From assembly GCF_019578655.1 (NCBI RefSeq), contig NC_063262.1, forward strand, positions 12,531,582 through 12,595,581: 64,000 bases of DNA, written 5' to 3'. The notes beneath the pieces were generated by a model. The model saw nothing but the letters and a program-made list of their open reading frames with translations. It was not told the DNA's origin and searched no databases. This stretch comes from Ricinus communis. Its lineage: Eukaryota; Streptophyta; Magnoliopsida; Malpighiales; Euphorbiaceae. Both the position numbers and the translations under genes were made by a program. Within the stretch, counting starts at the first letter, position 1. Every line of letters begins with the position of its first letter. Of this stretch, positions 1-12,072 are shown in pieces.

Positions 1-204
1 TTATTTGATGCATTTTAATATATGAACTTGTAATTTTGCCATGGCGAGGAAATATTTTGTGATTTATTAATATTAATAAATAGAAACAAAAGTTATTTGT
101 GTTATATAAAAAAGGTCAATCATCTCGAGTAATTTTTTTTGTATAAATCATTTCTTTTTTATTTATGCGAACCGCATAAAATATATCTTTTCTGTAAAAT
201 AAAC

Positions 205-240
205 TATATATATATATATATTACATATATATATATTTAT
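205..240. repeat. (TA)n microsatellite, interrupted
   Basis: Two runs of alternating T and A are separated by a short interruption (ttac). It is a simple repeat with no other visible role. Confidence 0.85.
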
Positions 241-1833
241 ATTTTTCTCACAAATCTATGAGTAGCTATACACAGATATAAGATTAAGCAAAGTAAGCTC
301 CAAACTAATTTATAGCCACAGCTCAGGTCATTTGTTTTTTAAAATCTTGAAATGGTAAGAGTGAAAACAAAAATAGTAAAGGTATTTCTTTAGTAAATTT
401 TTAAATGAAAAGAGGCGTGGGGAAGGAAGTGGAAGGAGAGAGTCACGGGCTAAAGTTTGTGGCGTAGCAAAGTTGGAAATGAGTTGGGAGAAAGGTGGAG
501 TCCACAAAGACACAGCCATCCCCTCATTGCCCACAGAAATGGGAGTTCACGGACTGCGTTACTGCTTATATTTCTTTATCTTATTTCTCTATTATTCTTT
601 TTGGTGGGTTTATTTTATTTACAGAAACTAAGGTCTTGCCCATATTACCCAGCTAAACATGACCACATTTTTTGGGCACTTATCAACAATCATTTCTTAG
701 TTAATTTAAGCTCTTAGGTTTTTGGAAAATATTAGTAGACATCTGATAATTGCCTGCTCATTCACTTCCAATGCTAAATTAATAAAAAGACTTTAAAAAA
801 TATAAGAGAATTAAACTAAAGATAAATCATGTATCTGCTACTTCTCTAAACGTATTTTTATATCGAATTTTGAGATTTATTTATTTTTTTCAAAAATACG
901 TCTATGGCTAAGCATGAAATTTAGAAGGTGTTGTTGTCCAAGATAAACTAGATCTATTTGACTTTTCAAATGGAATCGTACTGAAATTGTACGATTTTAG
1001 ATCTTATTAATTCTCCATACTGAGAATCGTATGGAACCATTTTGTATTGTTTCGGACTATTTTGACTAGAATCGATTTAAAATTTTATTTATTTATATTA
1101 ATTATTTTTATAATTGATAAATTTAAATCTCAAGCTCAAATTTAAAATTAAATATAAAAAACCTTACCAAATACAAATATAACAATTCTATTCTAATAAA
1201 ATTTAAGCTTATCAGCTCAAATATGAAATAAAAGCACTAAGTTTTATATTTTATTATAATATTAATTATTTACTAAGTTTATCTCGATTTTATAGCAAAG
1301 TTATAAGTTGATATCGTTATTGTTCATTTAATTAAAAAATATAAGACTTAAGATTTTTTTAAATATTAATAATGAAAAATTATTCTCGTACCAAACAAAT
1401 TAAGTTATTAACTTATGAAGATATAATGTTAATATAATATTAATTATATTTATAAAATAATTTTTGCTAATAATTTGTCTTTTAATAACATAACACTATA
1501 TTGTATTAGAGGGGTCAGATGAAATATATTTATCAATTAGGCAATGTAATATTATAAATATTCCAGTTTGGTGGATGGAAATTATTAAATACATATTTAT
1601 TTAATATATAATTTTTATTAGTTTGGTGGATTGAAAATAAACTTCTTTTATTATATTATTCAATACAAATATAATGTAATTGTAGTGATTTTATTTTTTG
1701 TTATATAATTTTAAATTAACTTTAATCCAATTGATTTAAGATAAGAAAATATTTTTAATTATTTAAAAATAAAAATTTTCAAATCTTATTGTCCCGTACC
1801 ATATCGTACTAAATCGAACTGTCCCATTAGACC

Positions 1834-1887
1834 TGAATCTCTGTACGGAACCGTCCAAAAAATTGATACGGTTTGAGACAGAGATTC
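1834..1887. repeat. Imperfect inverted repeat (20-bp arms)
   Basis: The arms at 1834-1853 and 1868-1887 are reverse complements at about 16 of 20 positions, with a 14-bp spacer. The arms are much more GC-rich than the surrounding AT-rich DNA. It could fold as a hairpin or be the end of a decayed DNA element; no terminal repeats were found to decide. Confidence 0.5.
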
Positions 1888-2518
1888 TTATATTGTAACA
1901 CCATTATAAAATTCCAATTTTAAAATCTCCTATATTTAGTACAGTTTTAGAAATTTTAAAATTCTCGATTACTCCCTATTCATACTCAATAATTATATGG
2001 AGAATTTTCAGAATTAGTTTTTTTTTTCAATACCTTATATTTATAAAACGTTTACATATTCTAGAATAGTCTAGTTGGAGTTTACCTAGGAGTAATCTCT
2101 TAGGAGACTTATAATTTTAGTAGAATTTGGAGTTGATCAATCTTGATTTACTAAGCTAAATTTGTTCGACTCAGTTATTGCTTTTTAATATTAAACTGAA
2201 ATTATTGTAATGTTGTTGTATGTTAATGTTCTGTATTTTATATGCTATACAAAATAAGTAAAATTATGAATTCAAAAGTATAATTTTACTAATTTTTTTA
2301 AAATTCATATAGTAGCATAATTTAAATAAGTCAATTATCATTATGCAACTTAATAAACATAATATAGTTGATAAGGTATTTTATAAAATTGCCTTTTTTA
2401 GTTATTAGTTTTTGAAAATTTTTATGCACAATATTCAAAGAAAAAAGGTTTCAAATCTTGGCACAATTCAACACTTTAATGCCCCTTATTAAAAGATAAG
2501 AATTGAAAATAACGCACT

Positions 2519-2580
2519 TAAATGTGGGCTTATCTCTCAAACTCAGCCACATAAAAGATTCATCCATGGTTCTTTTGGAT
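2519..2580 (+). repeat. Duplicated module, copy 1
   Basis: This copy shares two blocks with 3118-3200: a block around 'ttaaatgtgggc', then a longer block beginning 'ctcagccacataaaa'. The segment between the blocks differs in length, so this is an old dispersed duplication. Its function is unknown. Confidence 0.6.
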
Positions 2581-3117
2581 TTGATACTGAAACGCAATTA
2601 TTTTAATTTAAGGTACATAATTTATAAATTAAAAGAAATATTCACTGCAGTTATCAAGTTTAAGAGTTTATAAGATAAATTAAAAAGAAAAAGATTATCT
2701 TGGAAAAAAAGTAAAAAGGGATAAAAAAAGAAGGTATCATTTGTGCGATCTTAAATTCATAAATTTAATCAAAATCTTTAAATTTTTAAATTCTATCATT
2801 TTAGATTAAATATAAAAATACTAAGTCTTTAGTTTAAATTAAAAATGATTTTAAAATAGAATAATTTTATTGAAAACAATATTGAAATAAAAATAAAATA
2901 ACGATTTTATTATTTTTAAAAATAATAAGATTTATTCATTTTTTATATGAAAAATTAAAATTCTAAAAATATAAAAAAAATTTCAAAAAATTAATAATAT
3001 AAATTTTAAATTATTTTTCACTTACTAAATAATAAATTTAAACTAAATTTACAAATTTTATAAAATCTATCATTTAAACCGCTTAAATAATTGGGCAAAA
3101 AAATTTCAAAAGGGGAA

Positions 3118-3200
3118 GCAGTTAAATGTGGGCCAGCGAAGGAAGAATTTAACTTTCAACCTCAGCCACATAAAAGATTCATTCCACGTCATCCTTTTGG
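3118..3200 (+). repeat. Duplicated module, copy 2
   Basis: Second copy of the module at 2519-2580, about 600 bp downstream and in the same orientation. The conserved blocks come in the same order with an extra insert between them. Confidence 0.6.
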
Positions 3201-4635
3201 CTCAACCATCAATTTTCCATCCTTTTTGTTATCAAGTAACCATCAATTTCCACATATTCATGGATGAAACTCAATTTAGCCCTTGGATTATAGCTTACGG
3301 CCACTCGGCCCCATAATCTACTAAATTGCACAATATTTATTATTGGATTAGGGATTAATCTTTACGTGTGAAATTTATTGAACATCTTAATGATGATTAA
3401 GCTATAAAACATAAGTACTTCATTAACAAAATCCAACATAATAATAAATATCAATTCAATCGTCTAAATATGATTCTCAAAGCAAAACTAAAATGAATAC
3501 GATATTGAAAAGTTAAGACCAAATTCTCTAATTATAATCAATCCAATTTTGATAGTCTGTATTGGTACGGAAGTTGTGGCATAGCAAAATCACAAAAAAC
3601 ATAATTTATTTGAATACATCAATGACCTACCAATTTCAAGAGAAAGATCTTTAGCAAGTAATAAGCACTTAAATAATATAATTTAAAAGCACTATTTTTT
3701 TTTTCGTTTTAAAGAAAATGTGCAAAAAGAAATAAAAATAATAAAAAGATTCGAATGAGATTCAAATGGAAATATAAAAGCTTTTCTCGCAATTCAAATT
3801 AATGAATTGAATTTAAGTTTACAAATCTTAAACTATATTATGTACTCGACTCTATTGAGTTGTAGACAAAAACTGAGAACTATTATTGATGAATTTCATA
3901 TCAATAATATTGAAATTAAAACGTCTCGAAACTCTATATTATGAATTCAAATCTTGACTGAAATTCATTTGAAAGAACAAAAAGAAAAAGAGGACCCACA
4001 AATAGGTTGTTGCTTTATAGCCACTGATATAATTAGATTTCAGCCATAAGAATGGAGGCCCACTTGGAAGAATATGTTGTTTTCAACCCTACGTCCCCAT
4101 ATAATACTTCCAAAAGGTTAATTTGTTTATTTCTTTTATACTTTTCTTTATTGGAAAACTCAAGTACGTATACGTACTGCCGGCTCAATTTTAACTATGA
4201 AGATATTTCACCAAGCTTCTAAGTTATCTTTTTTTTTATTATATAAAAATATATAAAAATTAAATTTTAAAAATTCTAAAATTTTCTATATTTTTAAAAT
4301 AATAAAAACTATTTTATTCTCTTTAAATTTTAAAAATAAAAGTGATTTTAAATAATTTTAAATATATCTTATCATTTATTTATTTATTTATATAATTAAG
4401 AATTAAGAGAGTTTTTTTTAGAAAAAAATTTTACAATAATTGGGAGCCAACTTCAGCGTTTCCCGTGCCATGATTGTATTTTAAATAATTCATATGGTGG
4501 TATGTTAATGTATATGCTAAAATAATACATAATTTTTTTTTTGTAGTTCCTCATTCTCTATATTAATTAAACATATTGGATGCGATATATATATGATATT
4601 GAGTCGGTATTATTATATTCTTTATTATAATTTTG

Positions 4636-5036
4636 TATCGAGTAGTTGGATCATAGTATCTTATCATAAAAATGGCTGCATGAGCAGCAACACCAACTAT
4701 GAGAAATCCACCAATCCACATGTGATGTGTGAACAATGACAGTTGTGTACCATAGTCAGTAGCTAGATATGGATAAGGAGGCATAGAATACATATGGCGA
4801 GCTACAACAATGGTTAAAGAACCCAACATAGCTAGGTTAAGAGATAATTGAGCATGCCACGACGTTGTTAGGATCTTATATAGGCCTTTATGGCCCTGAC
4901 CTATAAATGGGCCTTTATGAGCCTCTAAAATATCTTTTATACCATGACCAATACCCCAGTTAGTCCTATACATGTGACCAGCTACTAGGAAAAGAATTGC
5001 AATAGCTAAATGATGGTGTGCAATATCGGTCAACCA
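4636..5036 (-). pseudogene. psaA: Nuclear copy of part of plastid psaA (NUPT)
   Basis: The minus-strand translation matches an internal segment of PsaA, the P700 chlorophyll-a apoprotein A1 of photosystem I. Recognisable stretches include [44 protein letters not shown] and [14 protein letters not shown]. The match starts just after a stop codon at about 5037 and ends abruptly after DPTTRY at about 4636, so roughly 130 of about 750 codons remain. Compared with the plastid protein as I know it there are substitutions at normally fixed positions (one HH in a histidine-rich segment reads RH; an acidic residue near DPTTRY is Tyr; E in YEIL is K). There is no start, no plastid neighbour and AT-rich nuclear DNA on both sides. 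This is organellar DNA transferred to the nucleus and now decaying, not a functional gene. Confidence 0.93.
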
Positions 5037-5039
5037 TTA

Positions 5040-6580
5040 AACAAAATTTATTATCTTGATAAATGAAATGGAAGTCAAGAGAAAAACTAAAACTTGTCAC
5101 ATAATAAATCGAAGCCTTAAGGATTTGCATTCCTTGGTTCGAATCCTAATTGGTGAAGTCTTTCAAGGATTTAGCCTCAGAGATAAGTGATAACTCTTTC
5201 TCAAAATGACTGTAAGAATGATAATAGACTCAATCTTAAGAGTTTCTAAAGCAAATCTTAGACCCTTTATGATGGAACAAAGAACACCTTGCTTTTTGTT
5301 TCAATTTAAAAGTAAGATAAAACTAATAATAAGGTCTAGACTTGAGTTCTCACTCACTTCATATACTAAAGTTGTCTCCCTATCTCCATTAATCCAAACA
5401 TAAACCCTTAAGATCAATTAGGGCTTATTTGGCTTATAATAGAGTCTTGGGTTTAAAGGGGTTGTAAATAAGAAAATAGTAAGGATATTTGCAAAATGTA
5501 AGCATGATCATGATCCCATGGATAAGCTAAAAGAGTGTGCATAGTATTATTTTATAGTAGAGAAAAATATGCTTTTGAAGTGCATAAAAACACATGAGAA
5601 TTTTATTAACTCACAAAAGTTTTCATATTTCTTGTTTATGGCTTTTTGCTATGTCTTTCTTCTTCTTTTATTATTTTTTCTTTTTTCTTATTCGACTATC
5701 CTTATTTGGTACGTATAGATAACCTTCACCCTTGATTTTTTAGAGAGGGTGGCTTGATAAACAAATGGCTTTCTGTTAGGAATATACTTAATTCCTCTTT
5801 CAAGATTTTCACTTACTCCAATTTTCTCACAATTTCATAATTATAAGGTCACATGAAGAGTAGGTTTGCCGTTTAGGTTATATGGTTGGCGTTTTTTGTG
5901 ATTGGATGATTAATACACTAGTTTGATATATATAGGCTCAAAAAGGGTGCTAAGGATATAACTATATTCAAGTAGGGTAGGTTTTTTTAGCTTGAGTTTT
6001 ATTAAGAAAGATCTATATCTATAACATTTCTTAAGGATTGCAAATGCTTCGGATTTTTCCTTGAAAGGTTGATAACTCTAGCTCTGAAGTTGAATGATTA
6101 CTCTCACTATTCCATTACTCTTACAAAGTCTCTCACATTTCTCATCCTTACTCTAAGCAAAATGGACTTTGGTCCTTCATAAAAGTCCTAAAATGAGCTT
6201 AAGTTATTTTTGCAATTAGAGTCAGATCTGCTCACTCAATTATGACTAAAATAGCTCTTTATTGGGAGCATTGTAACCAAGATAGCTGTGTACCTGTAAG
6301 CCTTTTTCTATCAAGGACATATCCTTCACACTCCTACATTAATCAGATGTAGAGGTCCTTGATCTGCATACTTCAATTAAAATAGAGCTAGTTAAAGAAG
6401 TCAAGGATGGAGTGTATCAGTTTTTGAACTATCAAGGTGAGGTGGTTTAGCATGGTTTAGATAGTGACGAGTGAGGCAAATTGATATTGCACTTCGTAAG
6501 AGACCAAGGCCACCAAGCGTTTAGGTTGATAAGAGTTCCTCATCAATAATAAATAATATTCTGTAACAACTCACCACCTA
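5040..6580. other. Intergenic DNA without recognised gene
   Basis: AT-rich DNA with scattered stops. A stretch near 5120-5150 looks like the T-arm of a tRNA but has no matching partner arms. No coding domain was recognised. Confidence 0.5.
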
Positions 6581-6587
6581 CTTTGAT

Positions 6588-6990
6588 GTGAAGTTCAGTG
6601 TCCTTGATGCTCAGTTCGACTCTCTTAATGATTGCTTCTCTCACCTTGAGGGAAATGTGGATGAACTTAGAGTCCATGTTGCTTACCTTCAGAGCTACTA
6701 CCCCCTCTCCTCCTCTACAAGAATGATTTTTATTTCTATCTTATCTTTTTGTGACTCTTATGCACTTAGAAAACATATTTTAATTTCTTAAAGCATTTTA
6801 TAACTCTTTTGTACTTTGGATGCTTTGTTGGTTTGGATGTTGTTTTCCGCCTCTTCTTCTTCATCCTTGGATTATTTTTCTATGCCAGAAGAGGAGAAAT
6901 ATATATGTTATGTGCTTGTTCATATAATTTTCATATAATTCTTGCATTTTCTCTTCCTTATATGTGCTTATATAGTCTATGTGTACATTA
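6588..6990 (+). mobile_element. Possible remnant of a SIRE-type copia 3' region
   Basis: A 67-codon frame begins with an amphipathic, heptad-like segment (VLDAQFDSLNDCFSHLEG...). It is followed by T-rich DNA with a purine patch (agaagaggagaaa, about 6886-6898). This order, a short coiled-coil end and then a purine tract in T-rich sequence, resembles the tail of the env-like region of SIRE-type elements. The evidence is resemblance only; it may be unrelated noncoding DNA. Orientation is plus, opposite to the SIRE element at 35.9-45.5 kb. Confidence 0.3.
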
Positions 6991-7334
6991 AGTTTTGTAA
7001 TCTAGCAATTTAATTATGCATAAATTGTTTGATTGTTGAATCTTGAGGGTTTAAAACATTGTATTTTGATTTTTTACAAATAATTTATATTTTTCTAATA
7101 TTCATTGAGTTATTCACGTGACTAGAAGTTGGAAGAAGCACATTGTGCACAAATCAATTGCTTGTTCTCCCTATGAGTATCTTAGTGCCCTGCTACTTAT
7201 AAATATTCTTTCTTTATAAAAAAGATGTTTGCCCTACACAAGGTTAGAATTCTAGCTCTTCCAGAATGGTATCTCACTGATGGCTAGGACCCCCCTGGAA
7301 GGGGGCCTTCTTCGCCTTCCACCTAAGCTGCGCA

Positions 7335-7629
7335 GGAAAGGCCCAAAATGAACCAAGAAGGGAGTTAAATTAATGAATTTTAGAATGGTTAAGAATTAAA
7401 AATTTGATGATAGAAGGGAAAGAAGTAAAGAAGAAAGAACAACATACAATTTATAGTGGTTCATATATTAAGCAATTTTACATCCACTCCATAATCTCCT
7501 ACATCCACTCCATAATCTCCAATTGGATATTCACTATACACTCAATCAATTACAAAGGAGTTTTTTCAAGCTCACTCCAAACTTAGTGTTTAGGACTTAC
7601 ACCAAATCTTTACACTTATGTTCTATGGC
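7335..7629 (-). mobile_element. SIRE-like LTR remnant, left part
   Basis: Several short blocks are shared, in order, with the SIRE LTRs at 35886 and 44358: 'gaaccaagaaggg' then 'gttaaatt', 'tttatagtggttc', 'tacatccactcc', and a block around 'ttagtgttt'. The segment stops exactly where Athila element A begins, and similar sequence resumes after that element at 17331. Together the parts make about 1.05 kb, close to the 1.14-kb SIRE LTR, which suggests a solo LTR split by the insertion. Confidence 0.5.
7625..7629. repeat. Target-site duplication ATGGC, left of element A
   Basis: Identical to 17331-17335 on the other side of element A. It fixes the element's outer boundary at 7630. Confidence 0.85.
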
Positions 7630-8337
7630 TGATGCGTGCTATCCACGCATGGCAAAATGCATCGATCGTATCGAGTAACATAAAGTAAGAATATCGCTCC
7701 ATTGGGGAACTAATTGTGAATACTACCTTCAATCTTATACTAATGTTTAACAATCAAAATGTTGTTTGGGTGTAATTATATTTAAAAGTAAAATAATTTT
7801 GAAAATAAAGATTAAAAGGATTGGTAAATTTATTAAGGGTAAAACCTATTTATGAGTGAATCCCCCTAATAAGTTAAGTATTTTATGAAACAAACAACAA
7901 TTAATTTAAATCAAGAGTTGAGTTGGCATTCCACAAAATTAGGTTTAAACCTTTCTCGTGATTAAACTCCTAATTCTTGAGAGGAGGGAAAGGAATCCCT
8001 TCTCAAGCCCACTCACTTAGGTCTTGCATTAAGACTAAAAAACTATTGAACCAAAGGATCTTGTAGATCTATCTCTAGTATCCCAATCAATCCTCAAACC
8101 CTAAGATGTGATCAATTCATAAAAAGTTATCTCTAATCAGTTTATGAAAAGAAGTCCCAATCAATATGTCGATTTATTAATTGAAATAGATAATTAAGAA
8201 ATCAAAAGGATAGTACAACTCATGAAAAAGATTAATTGCATTAACTTTGAATCAATTCATACAAAACAAATTAGGGTTCATCAAAATCCAAATAGCAAGA
8301 AGATTAATTCATATACATTACAATAAAGAAGATTAGT
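7630..8337 (-). repeat. Element A 3' LTR, truncated
   Basis: Aligns in order with about the first 710 bp (plus-strand reading) of the right LTR at 15930 and stops at about 8337, where internal 3' sequence follows. About 680 bp of LTR, the polypurine tract and some internal sequence are therefore missing, a deletion of about 1 kb judged from element B. Confidence 0.85.
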
Positions 8338-8840
8338 ATTTTGATGCGAGTGTATACATTAGTGATGCCAACCCCCGGTTACTCAACTAGAGTCACAAGT
8401 CTAGAAACTACTCATATTCTTGAGTTTCCTTTGACTTATTCTTTTCATCCCAAATCCTTTTTGAGAATAGCGGAATAGAGCGCAGGACTCTTAGGATCGT
8501 TATGTTGTTTCTTTTTTCATCTCAAAAAGAATATGAGAGTACATAGAGGTATTGGATGTGTCTATTTATCAAAATTAAGAGAAATTTGAAATCTTAATGC
8601 TCATAAACATAACTAAAGTTTCAAGATATAAAGATAATGCAACACTACGGATCAAAAACCCTAGCGTGGATACCAAGCTTAATTCTCAATTCAAAGCTAA
8701 ATCAACCAAATCTCAATTTAATATCTAATTAACCACAATTTACTATTTGGCACCTATAAATTCGATAAAAGAAAATCATAGCAAGTAATTAATTAAATTC
8801 AATAAGCCCATAGGAAATCAATCATAGCAAAAAATAAGAA
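8338..8840 (-). mobile_element. Element A noncoding 3' internal region
   Basis: No reading frame is present. The sequence matches 56030-56620 of element B in order (for example the block around 'ggttactcaact'), so it is the post-pol region of this Athila-like family. It joins the truncated LTR on the left and the integrase remnant on the right. Confidence 0.7.
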
Positions 8841-8849
8841 AATAAAAAT

Positions 8850-9452
8850 CCTTGCCCCATACTTATAGTTTCGGCCATTGCCATACACCTCCTTATTATC
8901 CTGTCTACACAACTTTTAAATAAAAAAGGGTCTTCCAAAAAGTAATATTTTAAATCTGCAAAGAATTTCTTCTTTTGTTGATAAGAGTATTCTCTTAGAA
9001 GTTCCCTTGCAACTAAATAATTTGTGAAGTCAGCATACCATGGTGTTGAAGCAGCCACAAGACCTGCTGCAACATACAACAGTTCATCTGGAAAATGATC
9101 ATTAATGTCCCTTTCAAGTAGTTTCTCCAGACGGGGTTCTCAGGATGTGATAAGTGACTGCCAAGTTCTCTGCACCTCCTTTGTCTTGAATCTCCAAATC
9201 AAATTTCTGCAATAGTAAAACCCATCTTATTAATCTTGGTTTCGCATATGTTTTAGAAAACAAATACCTTGAAGCTGAATGGTCAGTGTATACTTTTACT
9301 TTAGATAAAATCAAGTATGATCAGAATTTGTCAAAAGCAAAAATAACCGCAAGTAATTCCTTCTCATTAGTAGTATACTTTGCTTGCACATCAGTCATCG
9401 TTCTACTTGCGTAATAAATAGGCCGGAAGTGCTTTTCTCTTCTTTGAACAAG
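8850..9452 (-). pseudogene. Athila-like RNase H 3' half and integrase zinc-binding remnant
   Basis: Reading the minus strand from 9452, the frame continues the split RNase H: EKHFRPIYYASRTMTD, NEKELLAVIFAFDKFRSYL, then VYTDH (metal-binding Asp) and the end segment [19 protein letters not shown] disrupted spacer follows. Then comes the integrase N-terminal region ([36 protein letters not shown]), which normally leads into the HHCC zinc finger. The DDE core that should follow is absent; the sequence jumps to the noncoding 3' region near 8840. The gene is dead by deletion, frameshift and insertion. Confidence 0.88.
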
Positions 9453-9665
9453 GACGGTGTAATACCAATTTTTTTTTAATAATAATAATAATATTGGTAA
9501 TAACTAATAACAAATTTTTATTTAATTTAAATTAGTTTTATTTTGAGTAATTGAATTGGGATGATATAAAATAGAATTTCAATGCTAGATATAAATAAAA
9601 AGATTTATTTTTCTATATCTAATTAGTTTGATTTTAAAAAAATAATTAAGTGAATATTTTGGGGG

Positions 9666-9670
<5 letters not shown>

Positions 9671-9714
<44 letters not shown>
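9671..9714. repeat. (TA)n microsatellite
   Basis: About 22 uninterrupted TA units inside the solo LTR. Confidence 0.95.
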
Positions 9715-9717
<3 letters not shown>

Positions 9718-11133
9718 CCACACTTAATTTTCTCCCAATATGAATATATGAATCAAATATTATATTTGAAAGTTATGAAAGAAATAGTAGATAGTATTTT
9801 TATAAAAGAATTTATTGGAGAATAAAAAATTTTAATTAGCAAATTGTGTTGGCTTAAATTGGAAAACAGTGAATAAATTGATTATTTAAGTTAATTAAGT
9901 ACTAAGATTAATTTGACAATTAGTTATGAAATAAGGGCTATAAATATAATTGCTTTAATATAGGGTCTAAATGAGAATTTTCACGGTTAGTATGCTACTG
10001 AGAAGTTGGAGGGTTAAACATAATGTTTGAAGGGAAAATTGTTAGTAATTAAAAAGAATGAGGACTAAATGGTTATTAAGTAAAAGTTTGGGGACCAAAT
10101 GATGATAAGAGAAAGGAAAGAAAGAAAAGGGGAGATCGGGCATGGTGAAGAAGAAGGGAAGAAAGAAGAGCTGTTGTTCGTGGCTGGTCTAGCTCGGGGC
10201 GCGGTGGTGATGGTTGGTGGAAGAGCAGACACCAACGAGTTCAGCAACTGTGGCGGTGGCATTGAGCGAAAAAGAGAGCGCGGTTGTTCGACACTGCGTG
10301 CGTATTGTTCGGAATAGTACCGGTACGGTTGGTTGGCAATCACACCTCGAGTGGGCTTCCTTTTGGGGGCAGCGGCGACGCAATGGTGGCCGGAGGAAGG
10401 CGTGCCCGGGGAAGGAATTTTTGGGTAGGCAACCGGGATCTTAGGCTTTTTCCGGCGAGTTCCGGTGAGGGTTGTCCAATCAGAGGGCATATCCGGACTC
10501 CCTTCAGCTCAAGCTTTCCAATGGCACTAGTTTTGCGGCCGGACTCTGGCAGCTGGAAGCGAGTCGACCGGTTGATCAAGCGTCTCAGTAATTCTCTAGC
10601 CCGTTAATTTAGAGTTTGTTGATAAAAAATTATTTGATTAATCATTATGTTGAGTACTAAAAAAAATTATGTGTGGATTGATTGTCAAAATAATAGTGTG
10701 TTGGACCGTCTGCCAATAATTGTAATCCGTGGTGTGTTGCAGAGTCAGGAAAAGTGATGTAGTTTTGGTGGCCCGACTTCTGTTAATTAATTGTTAAAAA
10801 TTAGAAGTGTTTCTGGCAGGTCCTAGACCTGTTATACAGGGGATAAACGTCCGTATTTAGGGGAGGTTCTGCCAAATTTTTAGTAGAAATTAGTCGAGTC
10901 GAAATTCTTAGACAGTCAGTTATAGGAGTTTAGGCCTAGGGTTATTTGTTAAATGTTTTACTAATAGATAATTCATCAGTTCAACTCGCTCCACCCGAGG
11001 CTTAAGAGCAGAGCAAGGAGGTCGTCAGAACTGTGAGTTAAAGTCATATATCTGCTATACATGTGTCATTACTAAAATTTTATATAATAATTCTCTAAAT
11101 GATTTAAGATTTAAATTATTTATTTAATTACTA

Positions 11134-11134
<1 letters not shown>

Positions 11135-11163
<29 letters not shown>
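11135..11163. repeat. (TA)n microsatellite
   Basis: About 14 TA units inside the solo LTR. Confidence 0.92.
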
Positions 11164-11164
<1 letters not shown>

Positions 11165-12072
11165 CATTTTTTACATCATTGTTATTGTGATTGCATGTTG
11201 ACTCAGGATGAGACGGCAGTAGAACATGCCACTTGATGGGTTGCATCAGGACTGCGTGCGCACCGGTATGAATCTGAGACAGGTAGTAAAAGGATAATTT
11301 GAGACTTCCCCTGGTCGAGTTCAACTCTCTGGGATGTGTAGAGGGTGTTTGCCAGAGTAAAGGTCCCTGATCGAGCATTGCTCTTTGGCGCTGGCTTTAT
11401 TGAAAATTAAGTGATCAGACTAGATTTAAAGACCCTGATCAAGCTCTGCTCTCTGGGTGCCAGTCTTGTTGGAGTGAGAGAGTTGAAGGGCTGTTAGTGT
11501 TGGGAGTTAGGGTTCTACTGAGGTACTTGATCTGTAGCCTGTAAAATTTATTTTTTAGAAGCATGGCATGACATGTGTTTTTGCATGACTTAGTATTTTA
11601 TTTTAATTAAACAGATATTTTATTGAAATGGTTGTACACGTTTTTGGATATATAATTTTAACTCACTCTTGAAACTGAAAGTTTCAAATTTAGCTGTTTT
11701 CAAGTGTTTGTTAGTTTCCTGTAGTTCTTTTCCTCTAGCAGCTCGATTCCTTCATCTTTGGGTTTAATGTAACTGATTTTATTGGTATGTTTGACTTTTT
11801 AAGATTCTAGATTCTCTGCAGTAGAAATTTTAGACTTATCATTTTGTAATTACATGTAAATTTAGGTCTTGTCTAATTATGCTGGCAGACCGAATTAAAT
11901 ATGTAGTATCTGATGGTTAAAGATTAGTTATGGAATAATGCTAATGGATAGAATCTGAATTATACATTGATTGAGTTAGTAATTTGTCAGGCTTACTACC
12001 GGATCTGGTGGCCTTAACCCTACCCATTCCCTAGTGCCGATCACGGGCTCATAGATCGGTCGTGACATACGG

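Larger units (their letters stand above)
1..4560. other. AT-rich intergenic DNA, no gene seen
   Basis: This stretch is strongly AT-rich with stops in all frames. The longest reading frames (for example 457-717 +) have low-complexity or unbiased composition and match no family I recognise. Small features inside it (microsatellite, inverted repeat, duplicated module) are listed separately. Confidence 0.6.
9458..12067 (+). mobile_element. Solo LTR of a Tekay/Del-type chromovirus
   Basis: Element A's RNase H reading is broken between YDASDFAIGAV (right side) and QRREKHFRP (left side). The interrupting 2610 bp starts TGTAATACC and ends GGTCGTGACA. In plants this start/end pair is typical of long LTRs of Tekay/Del-type chromoviruses (established pattern; lineage inferred). 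Flanks are GACGG (9453-9457) and TACGG (12068-12072), a target duplication with one mismatch. No primer site, pol or second LTR lies inside, so it is a solo LTR left by LTR-LTR recombination. The GC-rich part (10.1-10.6 kb) has overlapping frames on both strands but no recognised domain. Confidence 0.87.

Noticed and set aside
457..717. 86-codon plus-strand frame and its antisense partner
   Set aside because: Both strands are open over the same bases, composition is unremarkable, and there is no family match.
5120..5160. T-arm-like sequence (ggttcgaatcc) suggesting a tRNA
   Set aside because: No matching acceptor, D or anticodon arms could be placed around it.
10065..10607. Several overlapping open frames on both strands (up to 141 codons) in a GC-rich stretch
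   Set aside because: They lie inside the solo LTR, overlap each other on both strands and have low-complexity, arginine/proline/serine-rich translations with no domain. Higher GC lowers stop frequency.
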